Assembly: GCF_014644295.1 (NCBI RefSeq)
Contig: NZ_BMKK01000012.1
Coordinates: forward strand, 62,001-126,000
Source of the DNA: Emticicia aquatilis
GTDB lineage: Bacteria; Bacteroidota; Bacteroidia; Cytophagales; Spirosomataceae
Reading direction: 5' to 3'
Length of the DNA stretch: 64,000 bases
Positions 53,952 to 61,398 of this stretch are shown piece by piece. The stretch's first letter is position 1, and every line of letters begins with the position of its first letter. The notes below the pieces were generated by a model. It saw only the letters and a list, made by a program, of their open reading frames with translations. It made no database searches and was not told where the DNA came from. The position numbers and the translations under genes are program-made.

Positions 53952-54818
53952 TTACTTTAATCCGAGCATTCTGATAGCATTTTCTTTCAGAATCAATGGC
54001 TTTACTTCTTCTTTGAAACCTGCTTCTTCAAAATCTTTCATCCATCTTTCGGGAGTAATTAATGGAAAATCAGTGCCGAAAAGGACTCTATTTTTGAGCA
54101 TTGTATTGGCATATTGAATGAGTTGTTTCGGAAAATATTTGGGTGACCAGCCACTCAAATCAATGTAAACATTGGGCTTGTGCATCGCTACGCTCAAGGC
54201 TTCATCTTGCCACGGCCAACTTGGGTGAGCAATAATAATTGGGCAGTCGGGGAAATCAATCGCCACATCATCAAGGTGCATCGGATTTGAATATTCTAAA
54301 CGCAAACCACCTCCGCCACGCACACCCGAGCCAAAACCCGAATGCCCCGAATGAAACAACATCGGTAATTTGTATTCGGCTATAACTTCGTAAAGATGAT
54401 AAGCCATTTTATCGTAAGGATAAAAACCTTGCACCGTTGGATGAAATTTAAAGCCTTTTACACCATAATTTTCTATCAAATCACGGGCTTCTCTTGCTCC
54501 CATTCGACCTTTGTGCGGGTCGATGCTAGCAAATGCAATCATCACATCATCGTTTTTGAGAGCTGCTTCAGCAACTTCAATATTCGGGATGCGACGTTTA
54601 CCAACATTATGTTCCGAATCAACGGTAAACATTATAAATGCTAAATTATTATCACGATAGAAATCGGCCGTTTCTTGAATTGTCGGGCGTTTATCTGATT
54701 TGAAATATTTGGCAAATGCTTCGTCTAACTCTGGACGATAATCATCATGTGGTTGGCAACACGACACTTCGGCATGCGTGTGTACGTCTATGGCAATTAC
54801 TTTATTTATATCTATCAT
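53952..54818 (-). CDS. amidohydrolase family protein, candidate beta-ketoacyl-CoA hydrolase of hydroxycinnamate breakdown
   Basis: The start chosen is ATG 54818 (MIDINKVIAIDVHTHAE); the longer frame would translate a hairpin. The 288-residue protein is an ACMSD/decarboxylase-type amidohydrolase with the metal site VHTH (about 12-15), FHSG.. (about 155), IIAHPSWPW (about 195-203) and GTDFPLI (about 246-252). In actinobacterial hydroxycinnamate clusters (cou, phd), an amidohydrolase-type protein removes acetate or CoA from the beta-keto intermediate. Position next to the ligase, hydratase and dehydrogenase suggests the same role here. A related role in ring-product hydrolysis cannot be excluded. 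Confidence 0.72.
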   Translation of the reverse strand: MIDINKVIAIDVHTHAEVSCCQPHDDYRPELDEAFAKYFKSDKRPTIQETADFYRDNNLAFIMFTVDSEHNVGKRRIPNIEVAEAALKNDDVMIAFASIDPHKGRMGAREARDLIENYGVKGFKFHPTVQGFYPYDKMAYHLYEVIAEYKLPMLFHSGHSGFGSGVRGGGGLRLEYSNPMHLDDVAIDFPDCPIIIAHPSWPWQDEALSVAMHKPNVYIDLSGWSPKYFPKQLIQYANTMLKNRVLFGTDFPLITPERWMKDFEEAGFKEEVKPLILKENAIRMLGLK

Positions 54819-54825
54819 ATTTTTG

Positions 54826-54869
54826 ATGTTTGATGTTGAATGATGAACGCTTGATTCAACATCAAACAT
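54826..54869. repeat. perfect 16-bp inverted repeat between SDR and amidohydrolase genes
   Basis: ATGTTTGATGTTGAAT (54826-54841) is exactly complementary to 54854-54869 with a 12-nt loop. Both lie in the operon spacer, with no U-tract. Confidence 0.75.
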
Positions 54870-54882
54870 TCATCATCTAACA

Positions 54883-55650
54883 TTATTTAGCTCCCATTCT
54901 TATCGCTCCATCAAGACGGATTACTTCGCCGTTGAGCATGGTGTTTTCGATGATGTGTTTTACTAAATTGGCAAACTCTGCTGGTCGGCCTAAGCGTGGT
55001 GGAAATGGCACTTGTTTTCCCAGCGAATCTTGAGCTTCTTGTGGTAGTGATGCTAATAAAGGCGTTTCAAAAATACCTGGAGCAATAGCCATTACTCTGA
55101 TGCCCATTCGAGCAAATTCACGAGCAATTGGCAAGGTCATGGCTACAATTCCACCTTTCGATGCCGAGTAAGCTGCTTGTCCGATTTGCCCATCAAAAGC
55201 TGCAACTGAGGCGGTGTTTATAATAATTCCTCTTTCGCCTTCGGTATTTGGTTCATTGTTTTGCATTTTATCGGCTACTAATCTAAGGGTATTGAAAGTG
55301 CCGATTAGGTTTATATTGATTACTTTCTGAAAGAAGTCCAGCGGATGTGGACCATCTTTACCAACTACTCTTTTCGCTGGGCCTACTCCTGCACAATTGA
55401 TGATTCCTTCGACACTTCCATAAGCTTCAATCGACTGACTAACAGCACTTTGCACTTGCACTTCGTTGGTTACATCAGTTTTTATGAATTTCGATTTTGT
55501 ACCTAAATTGCTTTGTGCGGTCGTTCCTGCTTCTTCGTTTACGTCGAGTAAAACAGCATTTCCGCCATTTTCTACAATCATTTTTGCAGTTGCGAAACCT
55601 AATCCCGAAGCTCCGCCCGTGATTAAGAATGTATTGTTTTCTATTTTCAT
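54883..55650 (-). CDS. SDR family 3-hydroxyacyl-CoA dehydrogenase (HSD10-like)
   Basis: The 255-residue SDR has TGGASGLG (about 11-18, NAD site), NCAG (about 86-89), the catalytic Ser in NTASVAA (about 150-156), and YSASK (about 168-172). The [21 protein letters not shown] region and [20 protein letters not shown] near the C terminus are typical of type II 3-hydroxyacyl-CoA dehydrogenases. In this cluster it would oxidise 3-hydroxy-3-arylpropanoyl-CoA to the beta-keto thioester, the step after the crotonase. Confidence 0.8.
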   Translation of the reverse strand: MKIENNTFLITGGASGLGFATAKMIVENGGNAVLLDVNEEAGTTAQSNLGTKSKFIKTDVTNEVQVQSAVSQSIEAYGSVEGIINCAGVGPAKRVVGKDGPHPLDFFQKVININLIGTFNTLRLVADKMQNNEPNTEGERGIIINTASVAAFDGQIGQAAYSASKGGIVAMTLPIAREFARMGIRVMAIAPGIFETPLLASLPQEAQDSLGKQVPFPPRLGRPAEFANLVKHIIENTMLNGEVIRLDGAIRMGAK

Positions 55651-55664
55651 TTCTCGTTAAATTT

Positions 55665-55716
55665 TGGCACGCTGATAACGCCGATACTACGTAACGCTGA
55701 TTTATACTGATTTTTT
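55665..55716 (+). repeat. left arm of the GxxExxY cassette
   Basis: The arm contains TGGCACGCTGATAACGCCGA, then GTAACGCTGATTTATACTGA. It shares this layout with the elements at 40544 and 52491. Confidence 0.7.
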
Positions 55717-55724
55717 GCTACACA

Positions 55725-56116
55725 TTAATATTTTAATTTCTTTCGTGAATTTTCAAATATCTTACGTCTAAATTCAGGTTTTAAACCAAAATTTAAAAGT
55801 AAACCAACTTCTTTATCTGTTCCTCGAAGATAATTTATTAATTGATGTTCAAACTCAGGAACAATTGCTTCTGTTGCCTTTAATTCGAGAATAATTGTAT
55901 TATTTACCAACAAATCAGCATAGTACTCTCCAACTTCAAAGCCCTTAAAATGAACCTTTATTTGTTTCTGAGCCTCAACATCAAACCCTCTTGCCTTTAA
56001 CTCTAAATAAAGAGAGTTTTGATAAACTTTTTCTAAAAACCAAAGCCAAGTTCATTGTAAACATCGTAAAATGCCTTGATAATTGCCTCCGTTAATTCTT
56101 TATGCAATAATTCCAT
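55725..56116 (-). pseudogene. GxxExxY protein gene (PDDEXK_3-like), frameshifted
   Basis: From ATG 56116 the frame reads MELLHKELTEAIIKAFYDVY then NELGFGF and stops at TAG. One extra T in the GGTTTTT run would restore LEKVY and continue through GEYYADLLVNNTIILELKAT to TAA at 55725. The joined product of about 130 residues would be a GxxExxY family protein with a PDDEXK-like core (D in YYADLL, E-x-K in LELKA). The break falls inside the GxxExxY motif itself (GFLEKVY). It could be real decay, programmed slippage or a sequencing error in a homopolymer. Confidence 0.8.
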
Positions 56117-56120
56117 TTTT

Positions 56121-56168
56121 AAAATCAGTTTTTATCAGCGTTGGCACATCCGTCAAATCAGCGTGCCA
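56121..56168 (-). repeat. right arm of the GxxExxY cassette (inverted)
   Basis: Read leftward it runs TGGCACGCTGATTTGACGGA, then AACGCTGATAAAAACTGAT. It is an imperfect inverted copy of the left arm and abuts the CoA-ligase stop codon. Confidence 0.7.
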
Positions 56169-56169
56169 T

Positions 56170-57966
56170 TTAGGGATACATTTCATTTACCAAATCAAAT
56201 CTATGTTTCAAAACTGCTCTTTGATTCAATGAACCTTTATCGGTTATTTCGCCTAAATCAATCGACGGTGGTTCGATAGCAATTACATATTTTTTGATGA
56301 CAGTCGAGCTTCCTGTTGAGGTTTTATTGAACTCTGCCAGCCAATTATTGATAAATTTTTCTACTTCTACATTCAAATATGCTTCTTTATTTGAAATTTC
56401 GGGACTTAAATTAGCTAATTTTCGGCAAGCGTCAGCATTTAAAAATAAAATTGCCCCAATATACTCTTTGTCCAAACCAGCAAGCACCACATCTTGAATA
56501 ATTGGTGAGCCAGTTGAAATCACTTTTGCTTTCAAAACACCCACATTTACCCAAGTTCCTGTTGAAAGTTTAAAATCTTCAGCAATTCTTCCATCAAAAA
56601 CCAAACCTTTATCGGGGTTATTCTCATCTAAGAATTTTACGGCATCACCAGTTTTATAATAACCATCTTCATCAAAAGCCGCTGCCGTTGCTTCAGAGTT
56701 TCTCCAATAACCTTTTGTTACGTTGGGGGCTTTATAGCGAGCCTCCATTTTATCACCATCGGGTACGAGTTTCACATCCATCCCTGCCACTGGCACACCC
56801 AAAAGTCCAGAAAATGCTCCACCCCAATTGGCAAACATCGCCGAAGGTCCCGACTCAGTACAACCCAAACCCGTGATAATCGGAATTTTTACACCAATAG
56901 TTTCTACCGCCAATTCTTCCAAGCGATTCCAAACTGGTTGAGCCAAACTCGCCCCTGCATAAAACAAAATATTAAGATTTTTGAAGAAATTTTCACGCAA
57001 AGCAGGTTCTTTTTCAAGATATGGAATCAGCATTTCAAAACCTTTTGGCACATTAAAATAGGCCGTCGGAGAAATTTCTCGGAGATTCTGAACGGTTTCT
57101 TCGATACCTTTGGGTGTTGGCTTTCCATCATCAATCAAAATTGTTCCGCCATTATAAAGAGCCAATCCAAAGTTATGATTGCTACCAAAAGTATGATTCC
57201 ACGGAAGCCAATCAATGAAAATGGGCGGTTGTTGCTGCATAAACGGAAAAACCTGCGTAATCTGCTGTAAATTAGCACACCACATGCCCTGATGATTCAT
57301 TACGCCTTTGGGCAAGCCAGTCGAGCCAGAGGTAAACAACACCTTGGCTATCGTATCAGCGTTCACTTTTGTTGCGGCAGTTTCAACATCGGTCGTAGGT
57401 TTTGTAAGCAACATTTCTTGAAAATGCCCACCATTTTCTCCATCTGCGGTAATGACAATGGCTTCTGGGAAAATTGTTTTTGATAGTTCGAGAGCTTTTT
57501 GATAAACTTTTCCACTTTGAGCAAAAATGACTTTCGGAGTCATTAATTCAAGACAATGTTTGAGTTTGCCGAAATCATCAGAAACCAAAGAATACGGTGG
57601 AGAAATCGGCGTATAAGTAATGCCAATATGTACTGATGCTAAAACCAAAAGTGCGTGTTCAAGGCTATTCTCTGAGAGAATTACGACAGTTTCACCAGAT
57701 GTAAATTCCAGATTTATCAAATACTGGGCGATATTTCTTACCTTTTCGAAGGTTTCGGCATAAGATAATTTCTCCCAATCCTTCGTGACGAGATTTCTTC
57801 TACTGATAAACGTATGCTCAGGTTTTATTTTTGCCCAATGTTCTAATTTATCAGTAATTTTTATAGGAAAATCGGCCAATGCTTGCTCATTTTTGAAATG
57901 AACAATGCCATTTTCAAACTGTCTTTTATGAGTTTTAGTTGGGCCGAATGGCGTGTTTTTATACAT
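56170..57966 (-). CDS. feruloyl-/p-coumaroyl-CoA synthetase (AMP-binding)
   Basis: The 598-residue acyl-CoA synthetase has the AMP-binding core LFTSGSTGLPKGVMNHQGMW (about 206-225), the A5-type GLGCTESGP (about 377-385), YKTGDAV and DGRIAEDFKLSTGTWV (about 473-488) with the adenylate-binding Asp and Arg. The C-terminal loop keeps a Lys near GSLNQRAVLKHR. The N-terminal FGPTKTHKRQFENGIVHFKN and the RIAEDFKLSTGTWVNVG region are typical of feruloyl-CoA synthases. It should activate hydroxycinnamates to CoA thioesters. Natural partners are the crotonase 60 bp upstream and the SDR beyond the cassette. Confidence 0.85.
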   Translation of the reverse strand: MYKNTPFGPTKTHKRQFENGIVHFKNEQALADFPIKITDKLEHWAKIKPEHTFISRRNLVTKDWEKLSYAETFEKVRNIAQYLINLEFTSGETVVILSENSLEHALLVLASVHIGITYTPISPPYSLVSDDFGKLKHCLELMTPKVIFAQSGKVYQKALELSKTIFPEAIVITADGENGGHFQEMLLTKPTTDVETAATKVNADTIAKVLFTSGSTGLPKGVMNHQGMWCANLQQITQVFPFMQQQPPIFIDWLPWNHTFGSNHNFGLALYNGGTILIDDGKPTPKGIEETVQNLREISPTAYFNVPKGFEMLIPYLEKEPALRENFFKNLNILFYAGASLAQPVWNRLEELAVETIGVKIPIITGLGCTESGPSAMFANWGGAFSGLLGVPVAGMDVKLVPDGDKMEARYKAPNVTKGYWRNSEATAAAFDEDGYYKTGDAVKFLDENNPDKGLVFDGRIAEDFKLSTGTWVNVGVLKAKVISTGSPIIQDVVLAGLDKEYIGAILFLNADACRKLANLSPEISNKEAYLNVEVEKFINNWLAEFNKTSTGSSTVIKKYVIAIEPPSIDLGEITDKGSLNQRAVLKHRFDLVNEMYP

Positions 57967-58026
57967 TCTTTCTAAATGTTGAATGTTTGATGCTTAATGT
58001 TTGATAGTCCATAGCTCTAAATCTGC

Positions 58027-58824
58027 TTATTCTCCCACTTTCTTGGCTCTTCCTTCCAGAAAATCAGTTAATCTTTTTTTAGCTTCTGGGGCATCTGCTG
58101 AAATTGCTGCAATTAAGCTTTCCATCATTAAACCTTCGTTTTGACCCGAATCAACAATTTTGGGCAATACGTGCATGAGTGCGTAATTGGTCATGCCTGC
58201 ATTTGAAGCTATTTTTTGGGCCAATTCTATTCCTTTTTCGAGTCCTTGACCTTCCTCGACTAAATATTGGGCTAAACCGATACGTTCGCCCTCTTCGGCC
58301 TTATAGACTCTTCCAGTAAACATCATGTCCATCATGCGAGCCATACCGATTAATTTTGGCACACGAACCGATGCACCGCCACCCACAAAAATTCCTCTTT
58401 GACCTTCGGGAAGTGCAAAAAACGTGCTGGTTTCGGCAACTCTGATGTGGCACGCAGATGCCAATTCGAGTCCGCCACCTACAACTGCCCCGTGAAGCAC
58501 CGCTACGACAGGCACAGCTCCAAATTGCACTTTATCTAATACTCGGTGCCACATTCGGGAATGATGAAGCCCCTGCACGGCGTCTCGTTCTTTCAGTTCT
58601 GAAAGGTCGAGGCCTGCCGAAAAATGCTTACCCAAACCATAGATAACCACACAGCGGATTTGCGGTGGAATATTCTCGAAGACTTTTTCGATACCCAGAA
58701 CCAAATCATCGTTGAAAGCATTACGTTTTTCGGGGCGATTAATAGCCACCAACAAGATTTCGTCTCTGATTTCTAATTGGATTGACGCCGTAGAAGATTT
58801 TATTTCTTGCATTTTATTATCCAA
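58027..58824 (-). CDS. enoyl-CoA hydratase/isomerase (crotonase) family protein
   Basis: The 265-residue protein (or 261 if ATG 58812 is used) has the crotonase patterns NRPEKRNAFND (about 30-40), the oxyanion-hole segment GKHFSAGLDL (about 65-74) and HGAVVGGGLELASACHIRVA (about 111-130). Both acid positions of classical hydratases are not obvious: GLELASA keeps one Glu, and PEGQRGIF replaces the usual PE.xxG. In this cluster it should hydrate hydroxycinnamoyl-CoA; the retro-aldol (Ech) alternative would make the neighbouring SDR unnecessary. Confidence 0.83.
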   Translation of the reverse strand: MDNKMQEIKSSTASIQLEIRDEILLVAINRPEKRNAFNDDLVLGIEKVFENIPPQIRCVVIYGLGKHFSAGLDLSELKERDAVQGLHHSRMWHRVLDKVQFGAVPVVAVLHGAVVGGGLELASACHIRVAETSTFFALPEGQRGIFVGGGASVRVPKLIGMARMMDMMFTGRVYKAEEGERIGLAQYLVEEGQGLEKGIELAQKIASNAGMTNYALMHVLPKIVDSGQNEGLMMESLIAAISADAPEAKKRLTDFLEGRAKKVGE

Positions 58825-58910
58825 AAACTGATTGACTTATTTCAATACAAAATTGAACAATAAACAGAAAGATTAGTAGGTAAAAGGAAAGATAAAATAA
58901 GCAAAAACAA

Positions 58911-59810
58911 TCAATTTTGCAGATTCCGATACTCTTTTGGCGAAATTCCTGTCTTAGATTTAAAGAATCTCGAAAAATCGCTTGGCTCGAAGCCACCAAT
59001 CTTGAATGCAATTTCGGCAATTCGCATGGGTGTTTGTTTGAGCAAAACTTTGGCCTCTAAAACCCGCATTTCTTCCAATAATTCGTGAGCCGATTTGCCC
59101 GTTGTAGTCTTTACGCATTTATGCAAATGATTGGGCGAAACCGCCAGAATTTCGGCAAATTCGGTAACAGTTTTTTTGTCGTAGATAAGCTCTGAAAGCA
59201 GATTTTTGTAGCGTTGTGTGAGATTAGAAGCTGCATTATTGCTGCTTTTGGGAGTTTGTATATAAAACTCTTTCATTTCCTTAAAAAAGGCTATTAGATA
59301 CAGAGCAATTATCTCGGCACGATTGGCTTCGTTTCGTAGTTTTTCTGCCAATAAAATTTCTAATAAATCAACAATTCTCTGATTATCCAAAATTTGAATG
59401 AGCGGCTCGGAAGTGATTTGAAAAAAAGGGAAATCTTTTTCAAGGTCAACATTGAGTATCGCCTGATTAAAAAACTCAGGTTGAAAATGACAATAAAAAC
59501 CTTCAACATCATCAGAAATAGCTTCAAGCGAAGTGATTTGGTCGGTCGAAAGGCAAAAAAATGTATTAGCCTTTACTTCATAATTGCTCAAACCTTTGCT
59601 TCTGATGGCAAAACCTTTGGTTACATACAAGAAAAAATACACCGAACGGCGGTGCGGTAAAACAGGAAATTTCAGAAAAGACTTATAATTTTCGATGCGT
59701 TCGATATGAAAATGCTCATACAAACTCGAAACTTTTGGTTTCCAATTTCCAAAAAGATAATCATCGAACTGCGAAGGATTTAGTTTGGGTATTTCTTTTG
59801 AGCTACTCAT
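58911..59810 (-). CDS. AraC family transcriptional regulator
   Basis: The start chosen is ATG 59810 (MSSSKEIPKLNPSQFDDYLF). A longer frame to 59957 would translate a terminator hairpin, so it is unlikely. The 299-residue protein has an N-terminal cupin-like domain (about 30-160) and a C-terminal AraC DNA-binding domain (about 205-299), with FAEILAVSPNHLHKCVKTTT and FKIGGFEPSDFSRFFKSKTG. It is encoded just upstream of the crotonase gene on the same strand, so it probably controls the hydroxycinnamate genes, possibly as part of the same transcript. Confidence 0.85.
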   Translation of the reverse strand: MSSSKEIPKLNPSQFDDYLFGNWKPKVSSLYEHFHIERIENYKSFLKFPVLPHRRSVYFFLYVTKGFAIRSKGLSNYEVKANTFFCLSTDQITSLEAISDDVEGFYCHFQPEFFNQAILNVDLEKDFPFFQITSEPLIQILDNQRIVDLLEILLAEKLRNEANRAEIIALYLIAFFKEMKEFYIQTPKSSNNAASNLTQRYKNLLSELIYDKKTVTEFAEILAVSPNHLHKCVKTTTGKSAHELLEEMRVLEAKVLLKQTPMRIAEIAFKIGGFEPSDFSRFFKSKTGISPKEYRNLQN

Positions 59811-59924
59811 TTCTTGCCTAAAACCATTAATATCAATTCTTAAAAGATTTTCACAAAGTAAGTAGTTATTCACAATTCTCCGCAAGAATATTTTCAACCT
59901 CTTATACATTGCAAACCAAAAACA

Positions 59925-59953
59925 AAAAAAGCACCCAAAATGGATGCTTTTTT
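59925..59953 (-). terminator. terminator of the susCD transcript
   Basis: Read leftward, AAAAAAGCA and TGCTTTTTT pair across GCATCC/GGGTGC, ending in T. It lies 30 bp past the SusD stop. Confidence 0.75.
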
Positions 59954-59982
59954 GCACGTTAATCTATGATGAAATGTAATTA

Positions 59983-61275
59983 TCAAATTGCTGGGTCGGC
60001 TGGTATCGACTTATTGTTATCTCTTTCAGATAATGGATAAGGATACCAATTACGTGTGCGTTCGGCACCCGCTGTTCCTGCTGCTGGGCGATTAAAGCGA
60101 CGGCTATCTTCTAAGCGGAAACCTTGCATAAATAATTCGATGCAACGTTGCTTATAGATTTCGGTTAATACTGCCGCAGCGGTTTTATCGCCTGCGTAAG
60201 CTGGCAAGTCAGCACCGATTCCCCAAACATCAGTTTTCTTGGTCAAAACCTTGTTTAGTTCAGTGATGGCCGCATCAATACTGCCTTTACGGGCATTAGC
60301 TTCAGCTATAATCAGGCTGATTTCACCTGGCAAATACACAGGAATCGCCGACGAATTGGCCGTAAAGAAACTCGCTCTACCTAAATTATTAGCAGCAACC
60401 GTTGTTTGAAAGAAAAACGCAATTCGTTTATCTTTTGAATCAGGTTTTAAGGCCGTTGGTAACCCAAAGTCAGCATTCAATGGCTCGGTTACGTTACGGT
60501 TGCTGAAAGTGGCATCAAAAATCGGATTACGAGAAGTATCATCAAAAGTAAAAGCCGACCTTTTGGTTAAATCTACTTTTGCTGCGGCAGCTAAAGCTTT
60601 GTCATAATCGCCAAGCATTAAGCTGTATCGAGCAATAAGGGCTTGTACAGTATTTGTTAGGTCAATCCCCGATACGATTCTACTCGTAAAGTTTGTCGAA
60701 GGTGCAGTAGCTAATGCCGTAGCGGCATTTTCTAAAATCGAAACGGCATTTTTCAAAACTTCCGTGCGAGCAACAAATGGAGCATTTTCGGCAGTTGTGA
60801 TAGGCGATTGCTCCCAACCCATTGCCAAATTTCCGAGAGCAATTGCTTTGAAAATTGATGCGTAGGCAATCAGACCACTTTTTGTTCCTGCATCGCTTAC
60901 TTTTGAAACATTATTTAAGATATTATCGGCATTTGCTCTTACTAAGTGGCTTTGATTCCAGAGGTTTGAAATCAACGAGTTATTGCCTTGAACTGCCGCA
61001 CCACCTGCTTCGAGGTTTAGCTCATCGGTATTACCCGCATTCAAAACTTTTAACTCTTTTGTGGTTAGACCTATGGCACTTGGCAGAGCGTACATCGGAC
61101 TCGCACGCCCAACCGTAAGGCGATATTGCAAACCATTTGCTAAAGCAATCAGACCGTTTACGTCATTGACTACTTGTTGCTCACTGGCAGCACTTGGGTT
61201 CAGATACTCTTTGTTACAAGAAGTAGCAACCAAAGTCGAAGCCGTGATGAGTGAATATATGAATGTTTTTTTCAT
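59983..61275 (-). CDS. SusD/RagB family nutrient-binding lipoprotein
   Basis: The 430-residue protein has a lipoprotein signal (MKKTFIYSLITASTLVATSC, Cys20 as lipidation site). TPR-like helical repeats typical of SusD follow, e.g. SLISNLWNQSHLVRANADNI (about 95-114), LIARYSLMLGDYDKALAAA and a C-terminal IYKQRCIELFMQGFRLEDSRRF (about 375-396). It sits on the cell surface and delivers ligand to the partner SusC channel. It follows susC by about 120 bp in one transcript. At 430 residues it is short for the family. The ligand is unknown. Confidence 0.88.
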   Translation of the reverse strand: MKKTFIYSLITASTLVATSCNKEYLNPSAASEQQVVNDVNGLIALANGLQYRLTVGRASPMYALPSAIGLTTKELKVLNAGNTDELNLEAGGAAVQGNNSLISNLWNQSHLVRANADNILNNVSKVSDAGTKSGLIAYASIFKAIALGNLAMGWEQSPITTAENAPFVARTEVLKNAVSILENAATALATAPSTNFTSRIVSGIDLTNTVQALIARYSLMLGDYDKALAAAAKVDLTKRSAFTFDDTSRNPIFDATFSNRNVTEPLNADFGLPTALKPDSKDKRIAFFFQTTVAANNLGRASFFTANSSAIPVYLPGEISLIIAEANARKGSIDAAITELNKVLTKKTDVWGIGADLPAYAGDKTAAAVLTEIYKQRCIELFMQGFRLEDSRRFNRPAAGTAGAERTRNWYPYPLSERDNNKSIPADPAI

Positions 61276-61288
61276 TTTATTAGAAGAC

Positions 61289-61311
61289 CACCCCTAACCC
61301 CTAAAGGGGAT
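61289..61311. repeat. CCCCTAACCCCTAAAGGGG element between susC and susD
   Basis: ACCACCCCTAACCCCTAAAG then GGGA contains the perfect palindrome CCCCTAAAGGGG. It is the same family as 25805 and 45670. Confidence 0.65.
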
Positions 61312-61398
61312 TTTTGATTAGAACTTTTTATATCTCGGGGTATTACGGATATAAAAGTTTAATAGAAAAAATACTCATGTAAAAGCTAAGATTTCAGC

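Larger units (their letters stand above)
55665..56168. mobile_element. candidate mobile cassette: GxxExxY gene between inverted terminal repeats
   Basis: TGGCACGCTGA (55665-55675) and its exact complement TCAGCGTGCCA (56158-56168) bound a 504-bp segment. The inverted similarity continues inward, with CGCTGAT-N4-ACTGATTTT in both arms. Only a broken GxxExxY gene lies inside. The segment fills the gap between two genes of one operon: the right end is 1 bp from the CoA-ligase stop and the left end 14 bp from the SDR start. Whether it moves, and what would move it, is unknown. Confidence 0.55.

Noticed and set aside
58447-58465. TGGCACGCAGATGCC resembles the end of the TGGCACGC repeat family
   Set aside because: It lies in the crotonase gene and encodes the conserved ACHIRVAE segment. 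There is no second arm nearby, so the match is chance.
58911-59957. Long form of the AraC regulator starting at 59957
   Set aside because: The extra 49 residues would be encoded by the susD terminator hairpin and AT-rich leader. The domain begins after ATG 59810.
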